From Paenibacillus_D sp047238105 (GTDB lineage Bacteria > Bacillota > Bacilli > Paenibacillales > Paenibacillaceae): 64,000 nucleotides of DNA. Made by a program: the position numbers and the translations under genes. The stretch is taken from assembly GCF_047238105.1 (NCBI RefSeq), contig NZ_JBDFMD010000001.1, positions 5,084,001 to 5,148,000 of the forward strand, written 5' to 3'. The number at the start of each line of letters is the position of its first letter. Within the stretch, counting starts at the first letter, position 1. Below the pieces are notes generated by a model. That model was not told the DNA's origin. It made no database searches and worked only from the letters and a program-made list of their open reading frames with translations. Positions 17,801-25,920 of the stretch are shown in pieces.

Positions 17801-19038
17801 AGGTAGAAGCTGCGCTGTTCAAGGGACGGTCGCTTGCAGCGGCTGGGATACGGGCGACGATCGCGGCAGATGGCGGCCACAGGGACGGGGATGAACCAGC
17901 CTGGACGACGAACGGAACCGGAGCCGAGGCAGGCACAGTTGCTTCCTCGGCAACCGGGGGCAGCACTGGAAAGCAAGGGGGATCGACTTCCATGAAGGCG
18001 GGAGGCGGAGTGGGAGAAGTCGGCGCGTTCGCCTTCGCGACGACCGGGGGCGAGCTGCGGGGCCAGTCTTCTTCTGCCATGCCGATGCGCATCCGGCTGG
18101 AGCTGCCCGCATCGTGGGGATCGGAGGCGCACCGGCTGTATATCGACGGCGCAGCGAGCGAGACCGTGGCCTGGCGCTGCGATGGCGGACAGGCCGAGCT
18201 GATCTTCACGCTCCCAGCAGGCAGCACCGTCTGGCAGTGGACGGCAGGCGATGCCGCGCCCGGGGAGCCGGGCGCGCTGCGCATCTCCCTTGCTGCGCCG
18301 GATGCGGCAGAGCTGGTCTGGGACGCTGCGGCGGGAGCGGATGGCTACGAGGTTGCGGTGAGCCGGGACGGCTGCCGTTCGTGGCGGACGGCGGAGCGGG
18401 GGATCGGCGAGACGCGCTACCGTCTGCAGGGGCTGGTCCCAGGCACCAAGCTGCATGTGCGGCTGCGCCCTTGGCGTGGGGAGACGGCTGGCGAGTGGAG
18501 CGAGCCCTATCCTGTCTATCCGTCAGAGCAGGCACCTCCTGCGCCGGACGGTCTGCGGCTGCGCCGCGAGGACGGGGCGGTCGAGGCGTCGTGGGGCATG
18601 GTGCTGGGAGCTCAGCGTTACCGGCTCTACCGGCGTCGGACAGATCGCGACGAGCATGAGCTCGTGTACGAGGGCGAAGCCCGTTCCTATCGGGACGAGG
18701 ACGCCGCCGCCGCAGGGCAGACAAGGCACGCCGGGCACGCCCGGGATGCCGTGACTGTCCCGGAGGGGGACAGCTCCGGCATGGCCCGGCTGACGGCGGA
18801 TGCAGGGACGCGCGAGGCTCGCAGGTGGGACTATGCGTATAGCGTCTCGGCGGTCAACGGCAACGGCGAAGGTCCGCGCTCGCTGGAGCGGGATACGGCG
18901 CCCGGCGGACTGATTGATTGGGATCCGATGCCCCACGAGAAGTTCCGCCGTTACACCCGGAGCCACGAGTATGGTCACAACGGCTTCCCTTATTGGACGA
19001 ACGAGCAGTTGGGCAGTCTGCCGGAATACCCGTCATAA
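14851..19038 (+). CDS. Very large non-secreted heparinase/alginate-lyase-like protein with C-terminal FN3 domains
   Basis: The 1395-residue product has no signal peptide or membrane segment, so it should stay in the cytoplasm. A beta-rich N-terminal part (about 1-420) is followed by an alpha-helical middle with WTENLGCYVWA and GAHSGVHQDPQLPP, then a beta-rich part with DEGPNYRWGRSGDGG, RSRSLLMSGNDYIVLYDE and GRFSWFTHRDD. This helix-then-beta order resembles heparinase II/III and alginate-lyase polysaccharide lyases, but no catalytic residues were assigned. Residues about 1135-1350 look like two fibronectin type III domains, the second interrupted by a low-complexity insert. ATG at 14851 follows GGAGGG. 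Location after an LplABC-type importer suggests that it acts on the imported, perhaps acidic, oligosaccharide. Family assignment is tentative. Confidence 0.6.
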   Translation: MGICVFELKEHLQHHKYAWPLSPVRYPVEFAAEEAHLDSFRLQDDAGQPVPVQIAASKLQDDFVLRGEVCFLTDLPQGGTRRYELHYGPDPVESERSEAHVDSGMITRREGAGLVFGNGLIEVSFPGSGGRLAPCYEGAKPEELELFRIGCPEEGELAVARLAGRGRVSEIQSESLADGPVLHEQRITVVWEDGGWYALKVRLTTAMPYLELEEEMKVSAGGRLEIAWPGLAPARRYTRSRGEEAVDAYLGEQGELPFRLLPYDSAHSWHRGRSAAFIDEEKGRAAGLFHGDPLRWDDGEYALWRSSDTLAISFRLGSGASETKGAAGVEGGGRADQPELLSWHYPLASGTRSTKIAVYPADRQLAAEATAAFQRPAAGSELPLIDELALWHCFLALDKVKDWVLDWEEPQESYPRLFEPEQLPKSMHLWYFDLHGPPVPEDMEEIVDKLSFNFNQVEGTAPVASREFAYWTPIFDLTARAMTPEQFRRLKAASAFMAYVREDEYVAPIQTMLAGHPNFLADYKMVPAYMSALFPNHPHAGRWRAHFEKSMALNLKYHTRPDVPAWDAVGGRWTENLGCYVWAMLVPTVRAAWCLHRTYGDHTLLYPNLAKLAGWLLNSLSAPLPQGRSYPQQGAHSGVHQDPQLPPYALRLVGEMLMRYEPLLAERLLAVCPVDAAGFESRKPGDIWRLMLTGETATNTGTPPQLRSAKYTGYGFVLRSGVGTGGEMSVHLQQIDEGPNYRWGRSGDGGNGVVYYYADGKRYSYNRAEDVGDDNMGTGEGSSTFAVLDGHEYKSIGRSELTGPLHDFGFAQYALLEAGPAAKPHYRSRSLLMSGNDYIVLYDEVADMRVRGRFSWFTHRDDPAPAIYQLKPGVPASPVQLAGPVDGPQLPPGTYKLNRPARGYPDGVTGRYYDGFGDFLTVVTHRGSWQPQILSVEATSYGARVTMAGRIDEVFRSATRIRHNDGVLAFDGYAGIVRRFDEQQVEAALFKGRSLAAAGIRATIAADGGHRDGDEPAWTTNGTGAEAGTVASSATGGSTGKQGGSTSMKAGGGVGEVGAFAFATTGGELRGQSSSAMPMRIRLELPASWGSEAHRLYIDGAASETVAWRCDGGQAELIFTLPAGSTVWQWTAGDAAPGEPGALRISLAAPDAAELVWDAAAGADGYEVAVSRDGCRSWRTAERGIGETRYRLQGLVPGTKLHVRLRPWRGETAGEWSEPYPVYPSEQAPPAPDGLRLRREDGAVEASWGMVLGAQRYRLYRRRTDRDEHELVYEGEARSYRDEDAAAAGQTRHAGHARDAVTVPEGDSSGMARLTADAGTREARRWDYAYSVSAVNGNGEGPRSLERDTAPGGLIDWDPMPHEKFRRYTRSHEYGHNGFPYWTNEQLGSLPEYPS

Positions 19039-19050
19039 GTAACGTAAGAC

Positions 19051-19088
19051 ATAACCCGTTCCCGCTGTGCTATCCGGGGGCGGGTTAT
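19051..19088 (+). terminator. Stem-loop after the lyase-like gene
   Basis: ATAACCCGTTCCC pairs with GGGGGCGGGTTAT around a 12-nt loop, 12 bp after the stop codon. There are two mismatches and no long U-run. It probably ends the importer/lyase transcript. Confidence 0.5.
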
Positions 19089-19217
19089 TACCTATGCGCG
19101 AGGGGATCGGCGCTGTTTTCACCGCCCATCGTTCCCTGGAAGTAATTCGCTTGCTTATGTAACATAAGGGGCTTCTCGAGCGTTATATTTTGTAAATGTA
19201 GATCGGGGAGGGATACG

Positions 19218-19814
19218 ATGTCAAAGGTGGTATGGCTGGCAGCCATGCTGGTTCTCTTCATGAACGTGCAGCCGGCAACGGCGTGCAGTCCGATGCCTTG
19301 GTCCTACGAGGAGCTGGCCCACGCATCTACGGCGATCCTGTATGGGGAAGTGGCAGAGGCGTATCAGGATGGAAGGCAGCCAAGGGTCAAAGCTATCCAG
19401 TATGTCGGACCAGGACCAGCGCCAAAGACGGTCTTATTCCCAGCTACCGTATCAAGCCGCAAGACACCAGACGACGACTGTCCGGATTTCTCGACAACAT
19501 TTCAGCAAGGCCAAGCGTACCTCTTCTTTATGAAAACCACGGGCCCAGAGCCTGAACTGCTATACACGGAATGGATTACAGCCCTGCAGGTGACCGACGA
19601 TGCGGTCGTGGTGACGATACATGGGGATGAGGCAAATGTCCAATCGCTGCTTGAAGCTTATGCAACGGATAATCAGCAAGCAGTCCAAACACCTGACGAG
19701 GCGGCTCCAGTATGGGGCGAAGGTAAAGCATTCATGCCAGGTGTGATGATTGCCGCAATTGTACTGGCGCTCGCAGGGGGAGTTCTGCTTGTTGTGGTTA
19801 GAAAAAGAAGATAA
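19218..19814 (+). CDS. Small secreted or membrane-anchored protein, possibly TIMP/netrin-like
   Basis: The 198-residue protein has an N-terminal signal peptide ending near PATA, a mature start CSPMPWSYEELAHASTAILYGEV, and a C-terminal membrane helix (VMIAAIVLALAGGVLLVVV) followed by RKRR. The Cys at the mature N-terminus and the 'hidden source' segment ASTAILYGEVAEAY recall bacterial TIMP/NTR-like proteins; this is a weak resemblance. GGGGAGGG precedes the ATG. It stands alone before a repeat-rich desert. Confidence 0.65.
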   Translation: MSKVVWLAAMLVLFMNVQPATACSPMPWSYEELAHASTAILYGEVAEAYQDGRQPRVKAIQYVGPGPAPKTVLFPATVSSRKTPDDDCPDFSTTFQQGQAYLFFMKTTGPEPELLYTEWITALQVTDDAVVVTIHGDEANVQSLLEAYATDNQQAVQTPDEAAPVWGEGKAFMPGVMIAAIVLALAGGVLLVVVRKRR

Positions 19815-19839
19815 TCAGAACTCGAGGGGCCCCTATTCA

Positions 19840-20095
19840 GATGCTCCTCTCTGTGTTCCACAGTACTCTCCCGAAGATGGGTCTCCGACACCAACCGAGT
19901 GGACTTGCTTTTGCCAGAAGCCGATGTGACGTGAATCGAACCGCCCATCGCCTCTACCAATCCTTTGGTGATGGCCATCCCAGTTTCGAGCCGTTCGTTG
20001 CTGCTGAGATCGGTGCCCAGGGAATAACGTTCCAATAGGAGCTCCTTCGTTTCTTCACCCATACCGGCGCTATACTCCTTGGAGTCAGGCAACAA
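19840..20095 (-). pseudogene. Histidine-kinase ATPase-domain relic
   Basis: On the minus strand about 70 residues resemble the end of a sensor kinase: GMGEETKELLLERYSLGTD, then TGMAITKGLVEAMGGSI and a SASGK segment. These match the G1/G2 boxes and final helix of the HATPase domain. Nothing like the N-box, dimerisation domain or sensor follows upstream, where a tandem array begins. It is a truncated remnant, not a functional gene. Confidence 0.6.
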
Positions 20096-20111
20096 AAATG
20101 CGGAATTAGCA

Positions 20112-20310
20112 GCAGAAAGGGTCGTTGCAGCTGCTCACATCAAAGATTGCGTCGCATTAGCGGCAGAAAGGGCCGCTGCAGTTGCTCACACCATCGGTTA
20201 CGTTGCAGTAACGGCAGAAAGGGTCGCTGCAGCTGCTCACATCAAAGATTGCGTCGCAGTAGCGGCAGAAAGGGTCGCTGCAGCTGCTCAAGTCGGGGAT
20301 CTAGTGGCAA
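20112..20310. repeat. Four-copy 51-bp tandem repeat (array B)
   Basis: GCAGAAAGGG begins at 20112, 20163, 20214 and 20265, an exact 51-bp period. Each unit contains GCTGCAG followed by CTGCTCA and a variable part; units 1 and 3 are the most alike. The repeat makes an Ala-rich open frame over 20079-20459, which has no ribosome site and is judged non-coding. Confidence 0.85.
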
Positions 20311-20529
20311 GAGCGATCAAGCTGGCCGCTCACCACGCTCCAAGGGTGCCTTTCTTCCCTAAGAGCGCCGGAGTTGGGCGTCTTTCAAGGTCGGCAACAG
20401 CCCTTGATACTCAACTGTGGAGAAGCAGGTCGAAGGAATTGGTGAAAGAGAGGATGTGAGTGGTGTTCGGCCCACGAAAGGACACAGTAGCCGTTATTTC
20501 GAGCATTGACGTGTGTTTAGCTCGACTTA

Positions 20530-20606
20530 CGGACAGAGGATCCGTTATCGGTCGGAAAACGGAGCTTAACGGGCACAAAACCAGCACATAACGGATCGTG
20601 TGTCCG
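20530..20606. repeat. Dispersed 77-bp palindromic element, copy 1
   Basis: CGGACAGAGGATCCGTTAT at the left and ATAACGGATCGTGTGTCCG at the right are inverted repeats matching at 17 of 19 positions. The whole unit recurs at 37587-37663 with identical length and a few substitutions. Weaker similarity continues to about 20645. Confidence 0.85.
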
Positions 20607-20694
20607 TAGGGTCTGTTCCTGGTGGGGTTTTGATCGAAATAGGATCTATTGTGTCCGTGTCGGCAGTGCTAGCCACGTGAGCAGGTTTTGTTCT

Positions 20695-21041
20695 TGTTTA
20701 GGAAATGATGACTTTCGTCTCTTGTGGATAAGTTGTGCTCCCAGCTGGGTTGGATGCCGCGGTCCACAACCAGGGGTAAAATGTTACTTGAATCCGACCA
20801 GATGGCGGAAATCCGCCTAACCAGGTGCAAAAAGTTACTTGAATCCGTTCGAATGGCGGAAGTTCCCCCAACCAGGGGTAAAATGTTACTTGAATCCGTT
20901 CGAATGGCGGAAATCCCCCAACCAGGTGCAAAAAGTTACTTGAATCCGTTCCAATGGTTGGTCCGATCAGTTATCGGGGGTTGACCCGATTGTGGCATTG
21001 TGTTCTCACTCCTCGCCAACCTGCGTGAGCAGGTTTTGTTC
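20695..21041. repeat. Dispersed repeat with internal 51-bp array, long copy (array C1)
   Basis: This 347-bp element is nearly identical to 57156-57401. It begins TGTTTAGGAAATGATGAC and ends with GCAGGTTTTGTTC. Inside are four units starting AACCAGG at 20768, 20819, 20870 and 20920. The other copy has two units, and the length difference (101 bp) equals two units. An 18-bp direct repeat ending in GAGCAGGTTTTGTTC lies at 20676-20693 and at the right end. Confidence 0.9.
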
Positions 21042-21622
21042 TGAAATGATCACGGGAGTGAAAAGTTTACATGATCAATTGATAGAAGCTGGACGGTCCG
21101 AATGCTTGAGAATGTGGGAAAGCAGGCGCTCTAAGCCCCGAAACGGTGCTTACAGTCCTGAGCTGAGCGCTGTTTGGTCGCTCTAAGCCCCGAAAGGGTA
21201 CGCACAGCCCCGAGCTAAGTCGCGATTGACCGCTTAAAGTACAAAAACGGTGCTTACAGCCTTGCCCCGAATGCGGCTTAATGTGGCCGGGGATAAGATC
21301 CAACTGCCTAGCTGCAACCGGGTCCTTCCAAACGAGACCTACGGCCTACGGCCGCTTCGTGTCAATCGCTGAACCAGGTCCATCGACTGACACGAAGCGG
21401 CTCCGCCGAGCCAGGTCCAGCCCGCAGCAGCTCTGCCGGGCCAGGGCCGGACAGCAGCGGCTCCGCCGGGCCACCGCTGCAGCCGCTGCACTTTCAGCCC
21501 ATCGTTTCCACTCCAATAAGCGCCAATTGATGTGGACACGATCTCCGCCGCCCCCGCCTACCAGTGACGGCATGCCCAGACTAAAGTCATCTCTGTCCGC
21601 TAAGTACCACTCCACAGTGCAT

Positions 21623-23512
21623 TCAAGAACTCACAGATGCCTGATCGAGCTCGGGAAAGCGCCGCTCGACATACCGACGGACGTCGGCGGCATCATCAAG
21701 GTCGACCGCCGCTTCGACCGCCAGCCGCAGGGCGTCCTTGTCCCACCGCTCGGCTAGCAGGTTCAGCTGCCGCCCCACCGGCGAGAGCGATTCGTTGCTG
21801 ACGCTGAACGTATCCAGTCCCATGCCCAGGAGCAGCGGCAAGGCCGCTGGCTCGCCAGCCATCTCGCCGCACAAGCTCACGTGCTTGCCGCGGTTATGGG
21901 CAGCTCGGATGACCTGGCTGATCAGCCGCAGCACGGCCGGCTGCAGCGGGTCATGCAGGGCGCTCAGCGCAGAAGAACTGCGGCTCGCTGCCATCGTGTA
22001 CTGGATGAGATCGTTGGAGCCGATGCTGAAGAAATCCGCTTCCTGCGCCAGTCGATCTGCGATGAGAGCAGCCGAGGGTACCTCGATCATAAGTCCCGTT
22101 TCGAGCATAGGGTTGAATGGCTTGCCAGACTGGAGGAGCTCGAGCTTCGCCTCTTCCAGCACGGCCAGAGCTTGCCGCCATTCGGCGAGGGTCGCGATCA
22201 TCGGGAAGAGCAGCTTGACGTTGCCGTATGCACTCGCTCTCAATACCGCTCGCAGCTGCGTGCGCAGCAGATCCTGCCGCCTCAGCGAGATCCGCATGCC
22301 GCGCAGGCCGAGAAACGGATTATCCTCTTCCTCAAGTCCCAACGAGGCTAAAGGTTTGTCGCCGCCCACATCCATCGTGCGGATGACGATGGGGAGCCCC
22401 GTTTCAAAGGCACTGACGACGTCCCGATAAGTCGCGAACTGCTCCTCTTCCGATGGGAAGTCGGCTCTGCCCATGTACAAGAACTCTGTCCGGAACAAGC
22501 CGATGCCGCCGGCACCGCAGGCATGCGCAGCAGCCGCTTCGGCTGCCGAGCTAATATTGGCGAAGAGCAGCGGCTGCGCGCTCCCCGGCGCCTGCTCCGA
22601 CATCGGACGAGCCCTGTCCCCAGTCTGCTCTGACATCGGACGTACTCCGTCCCCAGCCAGCTCCGACATCGCATGTGCTCCGTCGCCAGCCTGCTTCGAT
22701 ATCAGACGAGCCCTGTCCCTTGCCTGCATCGGCTTGGGCGGCTTGTTCGCGCGAGCCGGTTCCTGTGCCGGGACCGGGCGGTCCGCGTGGCAAGCTGCCA
22801 GCTGTTGCGGCGAAGGTTCGAGGACCAGCGTCCCGTTCGTGCCATCGAGCAGTACCTGCTGGCCGTCGCAGATCGCGCGCAGCCCGGAGCCGAGGCCGAC
22901 CACGGCTGGTATGCCGAGGGAGCGCGCGATGATGGCGAAGTGGGAGGCAGCGCTTCCACTTGCCAGTGCGATGCCGGCGGTGTGGCGCGGATCAAGCAGG
23001 ACGGCATCGGAGGGAGACAGATTTTCTCCGATCAAGATCAGTTTTTCCGTGCCAGGGATGTCCGCCAGCACGCTTTTCTCGCCCCGCAGCACACGGATGA
23101 TCCGCCGCACCACATCTTCCATGTCGAGCGTCCGTTCGCTGCAGTGCTCCGGATCATGCCGCCGTATGCGCTCCCGGATCTCGCTCATTGCTTCCTGCAG
23201 CGCGGCTTCCGCTGTATAATGCAGAGCCCCGATCTTGCTGCGGGCGCGACCTGCCAGTTCCGGATCGGTCAGCAAAATGGTCTGCAGCTTGATGATATCT
23301 GCTTCCTCTGTACGGTCTTCCGTCAGCAACGTTGCATGGATGGCTGCGAGCGCCTCGCCAGCTTGACGGGCGGCTTTGTCGAACCGGTCCAGCTCAGTTG
23401 GCACGTCCAGAGGCGCAATCCTACGGGCAGCGGATACCCGAGCCGCGCCTGGCAGCTGCCGTGCGCGACCGTATGCGATTCCGGCGGAAGCCGGGACACC
23501 TGATAACTCCAT
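21623..23512 (-). CDS. ptsI: PTS enzyme I (phosphoenolpyruvate-protein phosphotransferase)
   Basis: EI takes phosphate from PEP onto a histidine and passes it to HPr. The swivelling domain has ASHFAIIARSLGIPAVVG with the phosphorylatable His; the usual GGRTSH is replaced by GSAASH, pointing to a paralogue. The PEP barrel has GIGLFRTEFLYM, a full metal/PEP region and the conserved Cys in LCGEMAGEP. At 629 residues it is about 50 longer than usual: four 11-residue repeats (consensus DRARPMSEQAG) lie in the linker before the PEP barrel, encoded by 33-bp DNA repeats at about 22596-22727. GGGGAGG precedes the ATG. It is the last gene of the PTS operon, 41 bp after HPr. Confidence 0.95.
   Translation of the reverse strand: MELSGVPASAGIAYGRARQLPGAARVSAARRIAPLDVPTELDRFDKAARQAGEALAAIHATLLTEDRTEEADIIKLQTILLTDPELAGRARSKIGALHYTAEAALQEAMSEIRERIRRHDPEHCSERTLDMEDVVRRIIRVLRGEKSVLADIPGTEKLILIGENLSPSDAVLLDPRHTAGIALASGSAASHFAIIARSLGIPAVVGLGSGLRAICDGQQVLLDGTNGTLVLEPSPQQLAACHADRPVPAQEPARANKPPKPMQARDRARLISKQAGDGAHAMSELAGDGVRPMSEQTGDRARPMSEQAPGSAQPLLFANISSAAEAAAAHACGAGGIGLFRTEFLYMGRADFPSEEEQFATYRDVVSAFETGLPIVIRTMDVGGDKPLASLGLEEEDNPFLGLRGMRISLRRQDLLRTQLRAVLRASAYGNVKLLFPMIATLAEWRQALAVLEEAKLELLQSGKPFNPMLETGLMIEVPSAALIADRLAQEADFFSIGSNDLIQYTMAASRSSSALSALHDPLQPAVLRLISQVIRAAHNRGKHVSLCGEMAGEPAALPLLLGMGLDTFSVSNESLSPVGRQLNLLAERWDKDALRLAVEAAVDLDDAADVRRYVERRFPELDQASVSS
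22596..22727. repeat. 33-bp coding repeat inside the EI gene
   Basis: Four consecutive units of 33 bp share TCCGACATCGGACG at their start and a CC(C/G)CAGCCTGC-like end. They are in frame and encode 11-residue repeats in the interdomain linker of EI. The first three are the most similar. Confidence 0.8.
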
Positions 23513-23553
23513 TACTTCTAGCCTCCCCGAGCAAATTAATCATGATTTGCGGA

Positions 23554-23808
23554 TTAATGCAGCGCGGTCAACACCGCGCCGATGGCTTCAATGGCCGCTT
23601 GGGAATCCTCTCCTTCCGCGATAACCTCGATCTCGTCCCCGTATTTGGCGCCGATAGAGATCATGTTAACCAGGTTTTTCGCGACGAACAGGCTGCCGTT
23701 TTTGATCAAGTAACTATCCGACTGGTGCCGCGAAGCCGCCTCCACGATTTTGAGCGCGGGACGCGCATGGATGCCTGACGGGTTCATGACCCGATATGTT
23801 TTTCTCAT
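23554..23808 (-). CDS. ptsH: HPr phosphocarrier protein without the regulatory serine
   Basis: The 84-residue protein carries phosphate from EI to EIIA on the His of GIHARPA (residue 14 here, His15 in B. subtilis). The segment that normally reads K-S-I-M-G is K-N-L-V-N, so the Ser46 that HPr kinase phosphorylates is Asn45. This is the reverse of Crh, which keeps Ser46 but lacks His15. The protein should work in sugar transport but could not become P-Ser-HPr, the CcpA corepressor. AGGAGTG precedes the ATG. It lies 12 bp after EIICB and 41 bp before EI. Confidence 0.93.
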   Translation of the reverse strand: MRKTYRVMNPSGIHARPALKIVEAASRHQSDSYLIKNGSLFVAKNLVNMISIGAKYGDEIEVIAEGEDSQAAIEAIGAVLTALH

Positions 23809-23820
23809 CAGTATGCACTC

Positions 23821-25377
23821 CTACAATATAGCTTTGATACGATCCTTGAGCTTCTCCGCCTCCATGCCGAATATGGCATGGACCGAGCCTCTGCCCAAGC
23901 GGATGACGCCGAGCGCTCCCCATCTCTTCAACTCCGCTTCGTCGACCAGCGCTTCGTCATGCACGGTCAGTCGCAACCGGGTGATGCAGGCATCGATGCT
24001 CCGGATATTGGCTGTGCCGCCAAAGGCATCCGCAACCGCTGCGGCGATGTCCCTTCTGTCGTCAGCGGCGAGAGCGCTCTGTCGGTCGCCGGGCTGGCTG
24101 CCGCCCCCGGCAGCTGCATCTGAGGCGTCCGCGCCTGGCGCTTGCGAATCCAGCCCGCCCGTGAGAATACCGGGTTTGTCGATCGTATGTCTCAGCCCGG
24201 GAGCATCATCCGGTTCGCGTCCCGGCGTAATCAGATTGAACCGCACGATGATAATCCGGAACAGGATGTAATAGAACACCGCAAACGCCAGGCCGATCGG
24301 CAGGATGAGCAGGGGCTTGGTCGCCAGCGGATAATTGATGACATAATCGATAAAGCCGGCAGAGAAGCCGAAGCCGTGCCTCACGCCCAGCTCGACCGTA
24401 ATATAGCCGCTTACACCGGCCAATAAGGCATGAATCACAAATAATAGCGGAGCGACGAACATAAACGCGAACTCGAGCGGCTCAGTTATGCCGGTCAAAA
24501 AGGATGCCAGCGCAGCGCTTATGAAAATGGCGGAGATCAGCTTGCGTTTCTTCCGGTGAGCGCTATGGATAATGGCCAGAGCTGTTGCCGGAAGGGCGAA
24601 CATCATGATGGGGAAATATCCGGCCATTAGGAGCCCGGCTTCCTTGTCGCCGGCAAAGAAACGATTCAAGTCTCCTTTGTAGATCTGGCCAGCCGCGTCG
24701 ACATAGGTGCCGATCTGGAACCAGGCGATGTTGTTCAGGACATGGTGCAGCCCGAACGGAAGCAGCAGGCGATTGGCGGAGATATAGACGAACGCCCCGA
24801 CGCCTCCCAGGTTGATGACCCAGGTGCCGAAGTTATCCAGCGCATGCTGAATGGGACCCCAGATCATCCCAAAGCCGACAGAGATGATAATCATCGCGCC
24901 GGAGGTGATGATCGGCACGAAGCGCTTGCCTGAGAAGAACCCGAGCCAGCCCGGAAGCTGGATCTGATGATAGCGTTTGTAGAAGAAGGAGGCGACCAGT
25001 CCTGCCAATAGACCGCCAAGCGCCCCCATATTCAGATCACCTTCCATATGGGACCAGTCCCCCAGCACGATGGGCAGCTGGATCAGGACATGCTCCAGCA
25101 CCAGGTAGCCGATCACTGCCGCGAGCGCAGCCACGGCATCGCCGCCGATCCCGATGCCGATGCCGATCGCAAAGATAAGCGGGAGGTTGTCGAAGATCGC
25201 TGAGCCGCCGGCATCAAGAAACGGGGCGATGTAGCGGTTCAGCCACACCCCGAATTCGCCCAATCGGAAATCCTGTTCATAATCGATGTTGCCGAACCGG
25301 AGCAGCAGCGCAGCTGCGGGCAGGACGGCAACGGACAGCATAAGCGATTTTCCGATTTTTTGCAAGAAAACCAGCAT
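23821..25377 (-). CDS. PTS transporter EIIC-EIIB, glucose/N-acetylglucosamine family
   Basis: The 518-residue membrane protein imports and phosphorylates a hexose. The EIIC part (about residues 1-390) shows FLQKIGKSLMLSVAVLPAAA, NLPLIFAIGIGIGIG and a GITEPLEFAFMFVAP segment of the glucose/GlcNAc superfamily. After a hydrophilic Ala/Asp linker comes EIIB with the phosphorylated Cys in DACITRLRLTV (about residue 464). EIIA is a separate neighbouring gene. NagE-like and PtsG-like specificity cannot be separated by eye; the divergent GH89 gene favours N-acetylglucosamine. Confidence 0.92.
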   Translation of the reverse strand: MLVFLQKIGKSLMLSVAVLPAAALLLRFGNIDYEQDFRLGEFGVWLNRYIAPFLDAGGSAIFDNLPLIFAIGIGIGIGGDAVAALAAVIGYLVLEHVLIQLPIVLGDWSHMEGDLNMGALGGLLAGLVASFFYKRYHQIQLPGWLGFFSGKRFVPIITSGAMIIISVGFGMIWGPIQHALDNFGTWVINLGGVGAFVYISANRLLLPFGLHHVLNNIAWFQIGTYVDAAGQIYKGDLNRFFAGDKEAGLLMAGYFPIMMFALPATALAIIHSAHRKKRKLISAIFISAALASFLTGITEPLEFAFMFVAPLLFVIHALLAGVSGYITVELGVRHGFGFSAGFIDYVINYPLATKPLLILPIGLAFAVFYYILFRIIIVRFNLITPGREPDDAPGLRHTIDKPGILTGGLDSQAPGADASDAAAGGGSQPGDRQSALAADDRRDIAAAVADAFGGTANIRSIDACITRLRLTVHDEALVDEAELKRWGALGVIRLGRGSVHAIFGMEAEKLKDRIKAIL

Positions 25378-25396
25378 GCTCCGCTCTCCCCTCTAC

Positions 25397-25894
25397 TCAA
25401 GTTACTTGGTGCAGCTCGATCCGGAACGCATCCGGTTCCCCGACGCCGATTTCCCGGTACTCACAGGAGACGGATGCCTTGGTGTGCTCGTTGCTTATGG
25501 CAATAAAGATAACACAAGTCGGACAGTCCGCTTTGACGATCAGCGCGGGGTCGAAGGTAACCAGCGGTTGTCCCATCCGCACCCGGTCGTTCACGCCTAC
25601 TTGCAGGTCAAACCCTTGGCCCTGTAGATCGAAGGTATCGAGTCCGATATGGATCAGCAGCTGCAGCTCGGAATCATGCCTGAGCAGCAGCGCATGCTTG
25701 GTCTGGGCGATCTGGCTGATCGTCCCGTCGAAGGGAGCCATCACGCAGTTGCTTGAAGGTTCGATCGCGACACCGTCTCCCATATAACCGCGGGAGAAAT
25801 TGTCGTCGTTCACCTCGTGCAGCGGGAACAACCGGCCTGCGAGCGGGGCGGCCGCTCCGATAAGGGCGGGGGGCTCTTTCCTGGTGTGGAACAC
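25397..25894 (-). CDS. PTS EIIA, glucose type (Crr-like)
   Basis: The 165-residue cytoplasmic protein relays phosphate from HPr to EIIB. It has the EIIA-Glc fold signatures FSRGYMGDGVAI, VMAPFDGTI and the two active-site histidines at residues 67 and 82 (KHALLLRHD and LIHIGLDTF), spaced by 15 as in E. coli Crr. The start codon is GTG, preceded by GAGAGGGA. It lies 26 bp after glcT and 19 bp before EIICB. Confidence 0.92.
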   Translation of the reverse strand: MFHTRKEPPALIGAAAPLAGRLFPLHEVNDDNFSRGYMGDGVAIEPSSNCVMAPFDGTISQIAQTKHALLLRHDSELQLLIHIGLDTFDLQGQGFDLQVGVNDRVRMGQPLVTFDPALIVKADCPTCVIFIAISNEHTKASVSCEYREIGVGEPDAFRIELHQVT

Positions 25895-25920
25895 CGGCTA
25901 TCCCTCTCTCTCTGTAGGTT

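Larger units (their letters stand above)
20460..21622. other. Gene desert rich in repeats
   Basis: No intact gene is seen in this 1.16-kb stretch. It contains the dispersed 77-bp inverted-repeat element (20530-20606), a dispersed element with its own 51-bp array (20695-21041), a weak 52-bp repeat of GCTCTAAGCCCCGAAA (21129-21260) and a short-period GCAGCGGCTCCGCCGGGCCA repeat (about 21390-21480). Confidence 0.7.

Noticed and set aside
20079..20459. Ala-rich 126-codon frame
   Set aside because: It follows the 51-bp repeat of array B, lacks a ribosome site and has no protein-like sequence beyond the repeat.
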